Source of the DNA: Camarhynchus parvulus
Lineage: Eukaryota; Chordata; Aves; Passeriformes; Thraupidae
DNA: 64,000 nucleotides
Assembly: GCF_901933205.1 (NCBI RefSeq)
Contig: NC_044591.1
Location: 558,001-622,000 of the forward strand
Direction of reading: 5' to 3'
The notes under the pieces are model-generated. The model was not told the origin of the DNA and did not search any database. It was given only the letters and a program-made list of their open reading frames with translations. This document shows positions 23,201 to 35,200 of the stretch, in pieces. A program made the position numbers and the translations under genes. Positions within the stretch are counted from its first letter, which is position 1. Every line of letters begins with the position of its first letter.

Positions 23201-26200
23201 TCCTGGCAGATGGGAGTCCTGCAGGGCCATGCCCTTGGGAAGGGTTCCTGGCAGATGGGAGTCCTGCAGGGCCATGCCCTTGGGAAAGGTTCCTGGCAGA
23301 TGGGAGTCCTGCAGGGCCATGCCCTTGGGAAAGGTTCCTGGCAGATGGGAGTCCTGCAGGGCCATGCCCTTGGGAAGGGTTCCTGGCAGATGGGAGTCCT
23401 GCAGGGCCATGCCCTTGGGAAAGGTTCCTGGCAGATGGGAGTCCTGCAGGGCTGTACCCTTGGGAAGGGTTCCTGGCAGATGGGAGTCCTGCAGGGCCAT
23501 GCCCTTGGGAAGGGTTCCTGGCATGATGAGAGCATCCCCTCTCACCCCACATCTTGCTGTAGCAGTCATGTGTGTGATTCTGCATTTTCCCTGCTCCAAG
23601 CTGTCCATAGCAGATGTCTGGGACCATCGAGGCCACTTTTGATGCAAGACCATGCTCAGATCCTCTGTGCTTGCTAATCCAAACACCTGCCTTGTCCTGG
23701 GCCTGTGCTGGTGAGAGCAGAGCTGAGCACAGGCTCTACTGTCACCTCTGTCTGCACCAGAATTTGTGTCAAATCTCACCTGGGCTGATTGATGGCAATT
23801 CTCCCTCTGCCTCTCCCTTCTCCCAGCACTTCTGGCAGGGCTCCCATCTTGCTGGAGAGACACAGTTGTGTGGCTCCTTCTTCACCTGTCTCTCCCCAGT
23901 TTTACTCCAAATCATGAATCTCTCACTGGCATTTCCCCCCCCACCCTAATTTCCCTCACAGTTGCTCCCCTCAAATGATACGAATGAATGATCTGAGGGG
24001 TTTTAACTAATTCATGACTGTTTCTAGGCTTGTGTCCCTTCTCAGGTGTTTCCAGATAAATCTCTCTGCTGCTCTGTTTCCAGGCCGGGCCTGGCTATAC
24101 CTTGCCCTCAATGAAAATTCCTTGGAGAGCTACTTGAGGCTGTTCCAGGAGAACCTCAGCCTGCTGCACAAGTATTATGTCAAGTGAGTATCCCAGCTCC
24201 TTCTTTGGGCAACGTTTGACATCCCTCCTGGTCAGAAGCCAGCCTGAGTTTGCCAGTGGGAGACAAACAGTTGATCAGGGTTTGTTTTTTTTCCTTGTGG
24301 GATTTATGTAGTCAATTTACAGGTCCTAGATGTGAACGCAGTGTCCTCTTATTTCTATGAGGCCCTGCAAGCATTTCTCCTAGTTCCTGCTTTTACCCTG
24401 CAGTCCCCTTTATATTTTTCCGTTATTTCCAAGGAGCTGCTGAGCTTCTGTCCAGGCACCCCAGCTTTGCTGGACACCTGGAAATGTAGCTGTAGCTCAG
24501 TTTGGGGACAACACACAGTGGCTGCCCACAGAGGCAAGGAGTGGGCTGCCAGCTCCAGAGCTGATCTATGGCAGCTCAGAGACGCCCCCAAAGAAACAGA
24601 AGGGCCCTTGTAGCTGCTCCTCCTCTTTCCCTCATCTGTAAAGCTCTTTTGTTCCTCCCTGTGGCAGGAACGCCCTGGTCTGCAGTCACGACCATCTGAC
24701 CTTGTTCTTAACACTGGTGTCTGGACTGGAGTTCATCCGCTTTGACTTGGACCTGGTGAGTGTTTGATCTGTTCTTCCAGCTCTGGGAGAGTGGGAATGT
24801 GGAGCAGGGGAAGTCCAGGGTGGGACAGATCCCTCTGCTTGGTCCAGAGTGGACTTTCAGCTGAAAATGTGACGCTGATGATTTTGGGAAAGACTTCTTT
24901 AGGGATCCAGCAATGGGATTTATTCCTGTTGTTCAGTTCTTCACTGCTTGGAGGAGGAACAAGGCAGCTGCAGGGCAGATTGATGGGGATAAAGGAGCTG
25001 AGCTCTGCAAGTGTAGTACAAAACCCTGGTGTCCCTCCAGAAAACACAAATCCACTGGATAACCCTTGGTAAAACCACTGGGTTTCCTCTGAGATGGACA
25101 CTGAGAAGGGACCTTTAAGGGGCAGTCCCACCGTGTTGGTGGGATGGCATTTCCCCCCAGCTGTGCCAGAAACAGTGACTGCAGCCTGACTCTGAGCACT
25201 CCCTGCCCTGCAGGATGCTCCATACCTGGATCTGGCCCCCTACATGCCGGATTACTACAAACCTCAGCACCTGCTGGACTTTGAGGAGCGCCTGCCCAGC
25301 TCCGTGCACGGCTCCGACAGCCTCTCCCTCAACTCCTTCAACTCTGTCACCTCCACCAACCTGGAATGGGACGACAGTGCCATTGCTCCATCCAGCGAGG
25401 GTCAGTGGGGTTTGGGCACAGTGTGGGCAGGGCTGTGTTCTTCCCACATCCCCTTCAGATAAGGCAGCAGATTTTAGACTGGAAGAGACCAGAGCAGGGA
25501 CCCAGCAGCCAGGCTGGGAGTCTCTCCTGTCTTACATCCTTGGGAGACAGGACAAGGGGAATGGGTTTAACCTAAGAGTTTTAAACAAAAATATGGGGAA
25601 TTTAGATTAGGTATTAGGAAGAAATCCTTCCCTGTGAGGGTGGGCAGGCCCTGGCATAGGGTGCCCAGAGAAGCTGTGGCTGCCCCTGGATCTCTGGAAG
25701 TGTCCAAGGCCAGATTGGATGGGGCTTGGAGCAGCCTGGGACAGGGGAAGGTGTCCCTGCCATGGCAGAGGGTGGCATTAGGTCAACTTGAAGGTCCCTT
25801 CCAACCCAAACCATTCTGTGCTGATTCTGTGCCTCAGACTGGGAGAGAAGGACATTCCCTGCAGGCACCCCAGGCCACATTCCCATCCTGGGGGTTTTAG
25901 CAGGAACTGGAGGCCTCTCCCCAGAGAGTAAAGGCCATGCCTGTGTCTGAATGTGGCTTCCAGGTCAGCAGGGACACAGGGCTGCAGGGGAGGTTTTAAA
26001 CTGTTGGTTTGGCAGTCCAGAGAGCCACACGTGCTGGCCCTGGAGGGGAGTAGTTTCCAGAGTCTTCTCTGTGTCTTCAGTCTGGGAGAAAGGCAGCCAG
26101 TGGTCTCAGAGGTGTTGGTTTTTCCTCTTGATACATCTTGAGGAGCCTGATAAATTGTCCTACCCACCCCCTTATCCCCTCAGAGAGGCTGGGTGTTGTT

Positions 26201-29200
26201 CCTGATGAACTGGGCAGACAGTACCATGTGTGCACCATGAGTCTGCTGCAGCCAGAGCAGGGAGCTCCTGTCCTGCACCCACCACATTCACATCAAGCAG
26301 CAGCTCTGCTGATGCCGTTCCTAATCCCAAATGCATTGGTCCTGTCCTGGTTTTTATGTCAGTTTGAGAAAAAGGGATTGTGGAATAGAGTTGGAATGGA
26401 ATGAACTGTTAGATGGATGCAGAGAATTTGGGTCTGAGCCCACACCCAGGTGGGTTTTCTCAAGACAAGGGTCACCAGGTGCCTTTTATGAGCAAGACAG
26501 AACCTGCAGGTGTTAAAGATGCTGAGAAGGAGCAGCCTGGGGTGGGCATTGGAGTTGTTTTAACAAAGGACTTGGAAGCATAGCACTGGTTTGGGCTCAC
26601 CACATGTGCTCTCAGGAAAGGGTTTGATTTTAGGGACTTGCTCCTGCCAAATCTCCAGCATCTCAGGGAAGGTGGAGACAGCACAAGGAGCCTAGAAATA
26701 AAAATAATAGAGGAAGGTTCTCTGTCCCCAGAGGTTTGGCATAAGCAGTTGTGCTGCACCCCTGGGTTTGCATTCCTGCTCCTCCCTCAGCAGAGCATGG
26801 CTTGTGCCAGACATCTCCTGCCTGTCCCTAGCACTGGGTGTCCCCGGCCTTCTGGTGGATGGCTGCTTAAAGCTCAGGAGAAGAAGGCTTTGGAGTAGAG
26901 ATCCAGGAGATTTTGGAGATGGATTTTGGGTTTGGCATCATCTCAGCCTATTCCATGTGTCCAGGCAGCGGCTGTGCTCTGTGTCTCAGTCTCCCCATGC
27001 ACAGAGGGATTTGGTGCTGATGTAGGAATGTTGGACCAGGACCCAGGAGGGCAGGAATTGCTGCTGCTCCTCTGGTGTGGAGGAGTTTAACTTTTCCCTG
27101 TAACTATTACCCTGCTCATCATTTCAACAGGAGCATGTCTCTACCCTGAGAGTGTAGGTGGGACTGGGGATTGTAGGATCAGAGGACAAGTTTTCCCCTT
27201 TAATCAGATCCCTGGCTTTGCAAACATTCATGAGTCAAACATCACAGTATCTATGGGAGGTAAGGGTGAAGTGGGGAAACTGAGGCACAGAGAGATTAAA
27301 TTGCTTCCCAGAGATGATCAAGCCCTAGGTGACACTGTTTATCTGCTTTAGCTTCCCAGCAGCTTGAATAATGGGGCCTTCAGCCTTCCCTGGTCCCCTT
27401 GTAGCTCCCATAACACTGGGTGTTCCAGAACGAACAACCACTAGTGCAGCTGGTTTCCATTCACATCCACATTCCCTATTTTCTCATGTGTTTCAGATAC
27501 CAGTGGGCAATTGTTTTGTTTCTCCCCATTCCCATCTCCCTCCCCAAATCCCCTTCACACTCTCCCCTCTCCCCACTTCCCTCCCCACTACCTGTATTTC
27601 TAATCCTGAGTTTTATCCCTCATTCTTGTAGATTATGATTTTGGAGATGTCTTTCCAGCAATGCAGACCATGCCCAGCAGAGACTGGGAAGGTGGGACAC
27701 GCTCATCTCTTACAGCATTTTTGTTTTCTGTCTGCATTGCTGCCCCCTGAGCTTGCTGCATGTTCCCATGTTTGTTTCTTTAACAACCAACTGCCCTGTC
27801 CTGATGGAATTCTGTACAGGCCCAAAATGTGGGATGTGCCAGCTGCCCTCATGCCATGGATTTCCTCTCTGGGGTAAAGCACACAGTGTGCTGACTGAAA
27901 AATTGATCCACTATCATTGGTTTCCTGAAAGCCCTGGAAAACAGCTGAACTAATTCTGCTGCCTTTAATTTTGGGCATTTTGCAGGGATTAATTTGGGAG
28001 GTTTTGTTTTCCCTGGACCATCCTGTCCTGTGTCAAAACTTCTCCCATGAAGCCACAATATCCAACACATGGGTCAGTTTGGGGTCACTACATTTGTTAC
28101 TTTTATTAATTTTACCACTTTTTAAACCCACTTACCAGCTACCTCTGGCCTTTATGGCCAAGAGCACTTGCCCAGCTTAAAGGAATTTATTCTTCTTCCA
28201 CATGCAGCCCCTGTGCATATCCTGCACTGGAGCAGCATCCTCTCTGCTTCACCCCCAGAGGAAACACTCCACGCTCCATCCTTTGCAGCTCGAAGCTGGA
28301 TGGAGTTGATGGGACCACCTGAATATTTGGGGACTATTTGGGCAAATCTGCCTGAATTCCATGGGGATTGCTCTCAGGCTCTAACCAGCTCCCTCTTGCC
28401 TTCTTTCTTACCCCATGCACAGGGATGTCACAGAAGTGGTTTAAGCTGTCCCTGGAGGGTGCAAACCAGATTTCCAAACCCAGGGTGCAGGCAGCAGCTC
28501 CAGTGGGGGTGTTGGGTAGAAGCTGAAGCCCAGGGATGCTGGGGGAAGGCAAATCCTTCTGGATTTGAGGATATAAAACCCAATTGACTTCCCTGGTGGA
28601 GCTCACACTGACTCTCCCTGTTCCAGGGCAGCATTTTCAGTGAGAACAAAGTGGAGTTTTGGAATCATCCATCACAAACTGCCTGGATTAGAGTTTTACA
28701 AGACGTTTCATTTTCCTCCTCAAATCCTACATCCCAAACCAGTCTGCCAGGGCTGTGGTTCTCTTCCCAAGGGGTCTTTTTAGCTGGCTGTGGAAAGGAA
28801 TCAGAATCATGGAATGGTTTGGGTTGGAAGGGACCTTAAAGATCATTTCATTCCAATCCCTTGTCATGGGCAGGGACACCTTCCACTAGACCAGGAATGG
28901 TGCTGGAGAAGAGAAGGGCATGGATAACTTTCCTTTAACCATGATTTTGGATGGATAATAGATAATAATAGTCCAAGCATGACTCCTGCAGCCCTTCTCT
29001 GCTCTTTTTCCCTCTGAAGACTAACACGGGCCCAGCTGTTTGTGATCTGCCCTGTCTGTGCTGCCTGCTGAATGCTGTGTCCCCTCTCCAACACACTCCA
29101 GCCCCCACGTGTGTCTCATGTGAGCTGAGGAGAGCAGCCAGCTCTGTCAGGATTGCTGCTCCATGGGCAGGCTCTGTGTCTGCCCTTCCAGCTGAGCACG

Positions 29201-32200
29201 CACCTTCCCATGGCTGTGGCAGTGTTTGGGGTTCCCATGACCAGGGAAGAGATGAGGATCTGACTCCATATTTCAGAAGGCTTGATTTATTATTTTATTA
29301 TATATATATTATATTAAAACTATACTAAAAGAATAGAAGAAAGGATTTCATCAGCAGGCTAGCTAAGAATAGAAAAAGAATGATAACAAAAGCTTGTGAC
29401 TGATCGAGACAGTCCAGACAGCTGGACTGTGATTGGCCATTAATTAGAAACAACCACATGAGACCAATCACAGATGCACCTGTTGCATTCCACAGCAGCA
29501 GATAATCATTGTTTACATTTGTTCCTGATGCCTCTCAGCTTCTCAGGAGAAAAAAATCCTAAGGAAAAGATTTTTCATAAAACATGTCTGTGACACACGG
29601 CCACGGCAGGGGAGAAGCAGCAGCCTCATGGCTTGCTGTCACCTTGCTCAGCAGCAATGGCCCCAGGACCCCTCAGCACCTCCCTCAGACACCACCTCTG
29701 CTCTCCATCCGGCTGCTGGCTCCTGGGTGACTGAGCTGCTGTGTGCAGGCATTCTCTGAACTGCACAGGGGGTGCAGAGTCTCACACTGGCCTCGCTGTC
29801 CGTCCTCTCCGGGAGCTGCTGGCACTGCCAATGGCACGGTGCCCACACGGTGCCCCGAGCCCAGGCGCGTGGCTTGGCTCGGTCTGGCTGTGCCCAGGAG
29901 CCCGAGCCGGGGCTGATCCTCTCTCCCCCTGTCCTGCAGACGGGGACCTGACGGACACGCTGAGCTGCCCACGCTCGGAGCCCAACGGCAGCAGGGCCGC
30001 GGCGAGGAGCCCCACGCAGCAGCGCCACAACCCCTTCAACCAGGACAGGGCTGAGGCACCGTCCTCTGCTGACACCACGCCCGTGCACAGGGCAGAGGCC
30101 ACCCCCGAGGGAACGGACCAGTCCGAGAGCTGCACGGAGCTGGAGGTCATCAGGTAGGGACACAGCTGCTGGCCTTGGAGAGTGGCAGATATTGGGGATG
30201 TGCCACCTCTTCTGTCCCAGTGAGGATGGTCTCTGTGCTGCAGCCTTTATTCACCCCGTGGGGCTGGGCTGGGTTCCTTGGGCTGATTCCACATCTGTCA
30301 CTCTGGTTTTTTTAGATTTTCTAAGACTTCTGATGTTGACATTCTTGTAGCAAACTTTCTCACACGCTTTCTGTAAATAACTCATTGTTTTGCATTCCTT
30401 TATGGAAGAGGAGAAAGTTGATAGACTGTTAGTCTGTCCAGTGTCACTGGAGAGGTGGCACTGTCACCCTCCAATCCACTGTCACTCTTAAAAAACTATA
30501 AATGTTAGAGTCAGAAAATAAACTTCCCTTTTCTTTTCACCTTGAGAACAGCAGTGTGAGATTATGTTCTTTCGTGTCCTATAGCAACACACATCACCCC
30601 CTTTCCCTGCCAGTGTGTGTCAGAGGGCTCAGAGTAATCCATGAGCATTTATTTGGAGCTCTCTCCAGCTGGTGGCAGCTTTGCAGCAGCTCTGGGGCTT
30701 GGATCTTGTCTCCCATCCTGTTCCTCCTGTTTGTCAGTGAGCTGTGGCCAGACCTGTCATGGGAGATGCCTCTGCAGAGCTCCTGGCCGGGGTTTGGGTG
30801 TTTGACTCCTGCAGGGGAGATCCCCAAGGGATCCCTCAGAGCCCTCAATCCAGACAAAGAGCTCAAGGCTCTGTCTGCTCACACCCAGTGATGGGGACTC
30901 CCCAAACCCGCCCAGCAGGGCTGTGCTTGGGCAGAGGAGCTGGGTTTTACACATCATCCCACATGGGAGACACAGGGAAGGGGAGCCCTGGGCTCACTTC
31001 CCAAACAGGGGTGACCTGGTAGCAGTTTGGGTGCTGTGGGTGCCAGAACACTTGCACAGCACATCCTGGTGTGCTCCAACCTGCATCTCCCTCTCCTGGC
31101 AGGTGGGGACAGGGCATTGCCACCTCCAGAAACCTCCTCCCTTCCCAGCTTCTTGATCTCAACCAGGGATTTCTCCCACATCATTTCAGCACCATAACCA
31201 TTTGTAATCCCTTTACAGCTGAAAGAAAGCCCAAGGTGCTGTGTCAGCAGTGACACCTCTTTTTGGGATAAGTAGGAGAAAGTGCCCATAGTTTGTCTCA
31301 TGAAAACTGGCACAGAGAGGGGGGCTCTACATGGCTGCACACTGAGCAATGTTCCTGATCAGAAGGATTTCTCTGCAATGGGGAAAATTGCAAAGGAATG
31401 TTGTTGGAGCCCCGTGCTTATTGCAGAGTCTAAACAGGCACAGTGAGTGATGTTCTTCTCTCCCACAGGTTAGCCAAGAAGAAGAAGACGGGCAAGAAGA
31501 AGAAGGTGAAGCCTGAGGAGGCGGTGAACAGCCCAGCACCCGCAGCGCCCGAGGCCAGCGGGGACAGCGGCGTCAATGGGCTCAGCGACAGGGAGGAGCC
31601 ACCGAGGGATGGGGAGGGGGACAGGGAGGAGCCGCCGAGGGACACGGACCGGGAGGAGCCGCCGAGGGACGGGAGCTCCGCTGCCCCCGGCGGGCCGGAG
31701 GAGGGCGGGGAGCGCGCTGCCCTTGGCCCGCTGGCCCTGCGCATCCCCGAGATGAAGGACACGTCCATGGAGAGCGTGGGGCAGCCCCTGAGCAAGGTCA
31801 TGGACAGGCTCAACGGGCAGCTGGACCCCGGGGGCTGGAACGCCGCCCTGGAGCCCCCCGGGCAGCCCTTTCGGACCGGCACGCCAGGGGAGACCCCGGA
31901 TGGATCGTCCTCTGGCGACTTTAGCGAGGGGATTTCAGCCCCCATGGACTTCTACCGATTTACCATCGAGAGTCCAAACGCTGCTGCACCAGGTGGTGGC
32001 CACCATGACCCTCCAGGGCCTGGCCAACCGCCACATGTTTCTGGTAGCCCTGAGGCTCCTGAAGAAGAAGAAAGCAGAGAGGGAGAAGCAGTTGGGGCAG
32101 TAGAGGAGTCTGAAAGGGCGAGTGATGAACCTCAGACTAGCCAGACAGAAACCACCAACCCGCAGGCTCTCTGTGAGCCCAAGAAGGAGCAGCCCAGCCC

Positions 32201-35200
32201 TTCCCTGAGCAGCGCTGAGGACTCTGGGGTGGAGGAGGGGCAGGGCAGCCCCTCGGAGCTGACCCATCCCTCTGAGTTCAGGTGAGGATGGTTTTGCTCA
32301 GCAGGGAGAGCGTCTTCGAAGCAATCATGAGCTCAAGTTGATGCCTTTCCCTTTGTCCTTGGTTTGAGGGCAAAGCCCATCCTTCTCCAGGATGAAGAGG
32401 AGGTGCAAAGGGTCAGGAAGAGAAGGCCTTGGGGAGCTAACAAGTGCCCAGATCATGGATATGTTCAACAAGGAAGGGGATTGCCCTTCCTGGACTCACC
32501 CAGCCTCACATCTATGTCCATCCTCTGCTGTCTCTCTCCACAGGGTGGATAACAACCATCTCCTCCTGCTGATGATCCACGTCTTTCGGGAGAACGAGGA
32601 GCAGCTGTTCAGGGTAGGGGGTCTCCATCAATTAAAGATCAGCTCTGTGCCTGCATCAGCCGAGAGCTGAGAGCTCCTTTCTTTCCATGCAGATGATCCG
32701 AATGAGCACAGGGCACATGGAGGGGAACCTGCAGCTGATCTACGTCCTGCTGACAGATTGCTACGTGTACCTGATCCGGAAAGGTATCGCATCCCCACAG
32801 CCTCTGGGCTCAGTCCTCTGGGCAGGAGGGAGGCTCCATGCACAGCCTGTCCATGGATTAGGCCATCATTGCCTTCACTGCCTGTTCCTTGAGTCCTGTG
32901 CTCACAGCAGGGAGCTCAGGTTGATTTGTCCCCCAGGAGCCCTGGGACACGTGTCCCGTGGCTCTGTGCTGCCTGGGCCATGGCTCGGTTCGCAGCTGCT
33001 GCTGCTGCAGAGGGGGTGCAGTGCCCCCCTTCACGTGGCTCTCTGTGTCTGTGCCAGGGGCAGCGGAGAAGCCGTACATGGTGGAGGAGGCCGTGTCCTA
33101 CAACGAGCTGGATTACATCTCGGTGAGCCCAGCCAGGGGGGCAGCTCTCACCAGCCCAGGGGTGTGGGTGTGTTTGTGTCCATGGGCAGTGAACCTTTGA
33201 GACTGGGAGAGTTGGCAGTGATGCCCCTTCCAGTGCCACCTCTGTGGGTGCCCATGTCTTTGGGCAGCAGAGTGACCACTGACCCTCTCCCTGGGTCAGA
33301 AGCCCAGTCAGCCCAGTCAGCCTGGCTTCCCTAACCATTGCTGTGTGGCACAGGTTGGGCTGGATCAGCAGACAGTGACCCTGGTGTGCACCAACCGGAG
33401 GAAGCAGTTCCTGCTGGACACTGCCGACGTGGCTCTCACCGAGTGAGTGGGGAACTGAGCACGGAGCTCCGGGATTCTTGGACCTGGGGACAGTGGGAGA
33501 CTCCAGAGACAGCCCTTCATGACAGTCCTGCCACCCGTGAGGGGGTTGGGGGCTGGTTTGATATCACTGGCTGAACCCAGCTGACAGCTGGAAATGCCTC
33601 AGGCATGGATAAAACCAAAGTATCTTCCCTGGATCAAGAGTTACTCCATCCCTCAGTCTGAGCTTTGGGACTCTGGGCAATGCAGACCACGTGTCACTTG
33701 TGTCACTTGGCATGAGTAGGGATGAGCTCCAAGGCATGTCCCAGGTCTCTGTGTGTGCTGGCAGTTCAGGGAGGTGACCATCAAGCCATACTGTGGTCTG
33801 TGCTGGGATCAGTGACCACCTCTGGGTGTCACCTGTCTCCTTTCTGGAGTTCAGGCTTTGCAGCCTCCCATCACCTTTGGTCTGTAGGTTGATTTTACAA
33901 CTCTTTGGTCTGGAAGACCAGAGGGTCATGGTTAAAGGGAGCCCCTTGGGCACCAGGTGTATGAGGGAGATGAGGGGCTGTTTGCCTCAGCCTTGTCAGA
34001 GATCTCTGCCTCCCTCTCAGGTTCTTCCTGGTCTCCTTGAAGTCAGCCATGATCAAAGGGTGCCGGGAGCCCCCTTATCCCAGTATCCTCACAGATGCCA
34101 CCATGGAGAAACTGGCACTTGCCAAGTTTGTGGCGCAGGAGTCCAAGTGCGAGGTGAGTTTGGGTATCACCACCAGCACTGCAGGTGACGAAGGCTCACA
34201 GGAGACTCCCTTGACTTCTCCTGGTTTCTACAGGCCTGCAACGTGGTTGTGCGTTTCTACGGCCTCGTTCACTGGGAGGACCCCATGGATGAGGCGCTGG
34301 GGCCCTCCGGCAGCAGCTGCTCCTCTGCAGAACACGCTGTCACCAAGGATGGCATCCTGCACTACAAGGCAGGCACCTCCTACCTGGGCAAGGAGCAGTG
34401 GAAGCCTTGCTTCGTGGTGCTCAGGTGGGCACTGGGGCTGTGGGGTAGGGCTGGGGTCAAACAGGGCTCTTGGGAGAAGGTGCTGGGAGCAGTTTGCTGC
34501 CCAAAAGCTGCCTGGGAGGTGGAGAGGACTCATCTTGCCACCTAAAGGGGCCAAGCCACTGGTTTGGTGGCTAAAGCCACAGATTGTGGGTGCCCAGCAG
34601 CAGGAATGTGACCCCACAGGGCTGCAGGGGTGGAGGGCAGGGCAGGGGTGGCTGTGGGACCAAAGGCAGGGGATACCAGAGCTGGGCTGACCCCAGTTCC
34701 TCCCTCTCTCATCTTCCCAAACGGCAGCAATGGGATCTTGTACCAGTACCCCGATCGCACGGACGTCACCCCTCTGCTCTCCATCAACATGGGGTGAGTG
34801 GCTGGTAGGACACAGAACCCAGACTCCATGGGGATCTGGGGAGCAGGAGCTACTTGGGATGTCCAGGAGGGGTTCCAGGCTGGATCATGGCCTGCTCCAT
34901 GCAGCAGGAATCCCAGCTGCACCTGATTGGGGGCAGGTGCCCATTTGTTTTGGCTCTGGTGATGCCACTGGAAATGGGTTAATTTCCTTCCTTGGAAGGG
35001 GCCTTGGCCTCTGAAGGGTGATGCATCCCTCCAAGAGCCCTGCTGGGAGACCCACTGTGCTCAACTCCAGCTCTCCTGCAATGTGAAGAGCCTGGAGATG
35101 GTCCTTGGAGCAATCCCAGGGGATGTCACGGGTGGGGAATGAGTGTTTGTTGGGAACAGGAGTGAGGTGCTGCCCAGGGAGGGCAGTGAGAGGCCGTTCT

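Larger units (their letters stand above)
22669..24083 (+). other. PLEKHM2: PLEKHM2 intron 3
   Basis: 1415 bases. Holds an antisense CR1 fragment (22797-22970) and a 45-bp minisatellite (23167-23526). The rest is unique, with no exon recognised. Confidence 0.85.
27692..29939 (+). other. PLEKHM2: PLEKHM2 intron 7
   Basis: 2248 bases. It holds an antisense CR1 fragment (28798-28900) and an antisense solo LTR (29215-29595); otherwise unique sequence with no exon recognised. Confidence 0.85.

Noticed and set aside
23167..23526. Possible CRISPR-like array (regular 45-base repeats)
   Set aside because: No distinct spacers; the whole unit repeats head to tail, and the context is a vertebrate intron.
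31900..32267. Alternative-frame ORFs within PLEKHM2 exon 9 (+ strand 67 codons, - strand 110 codons)
   Set aside because: The main frame matches PLEKHM2 throughout exon 9; these are overlaps in other frames without their own signals.
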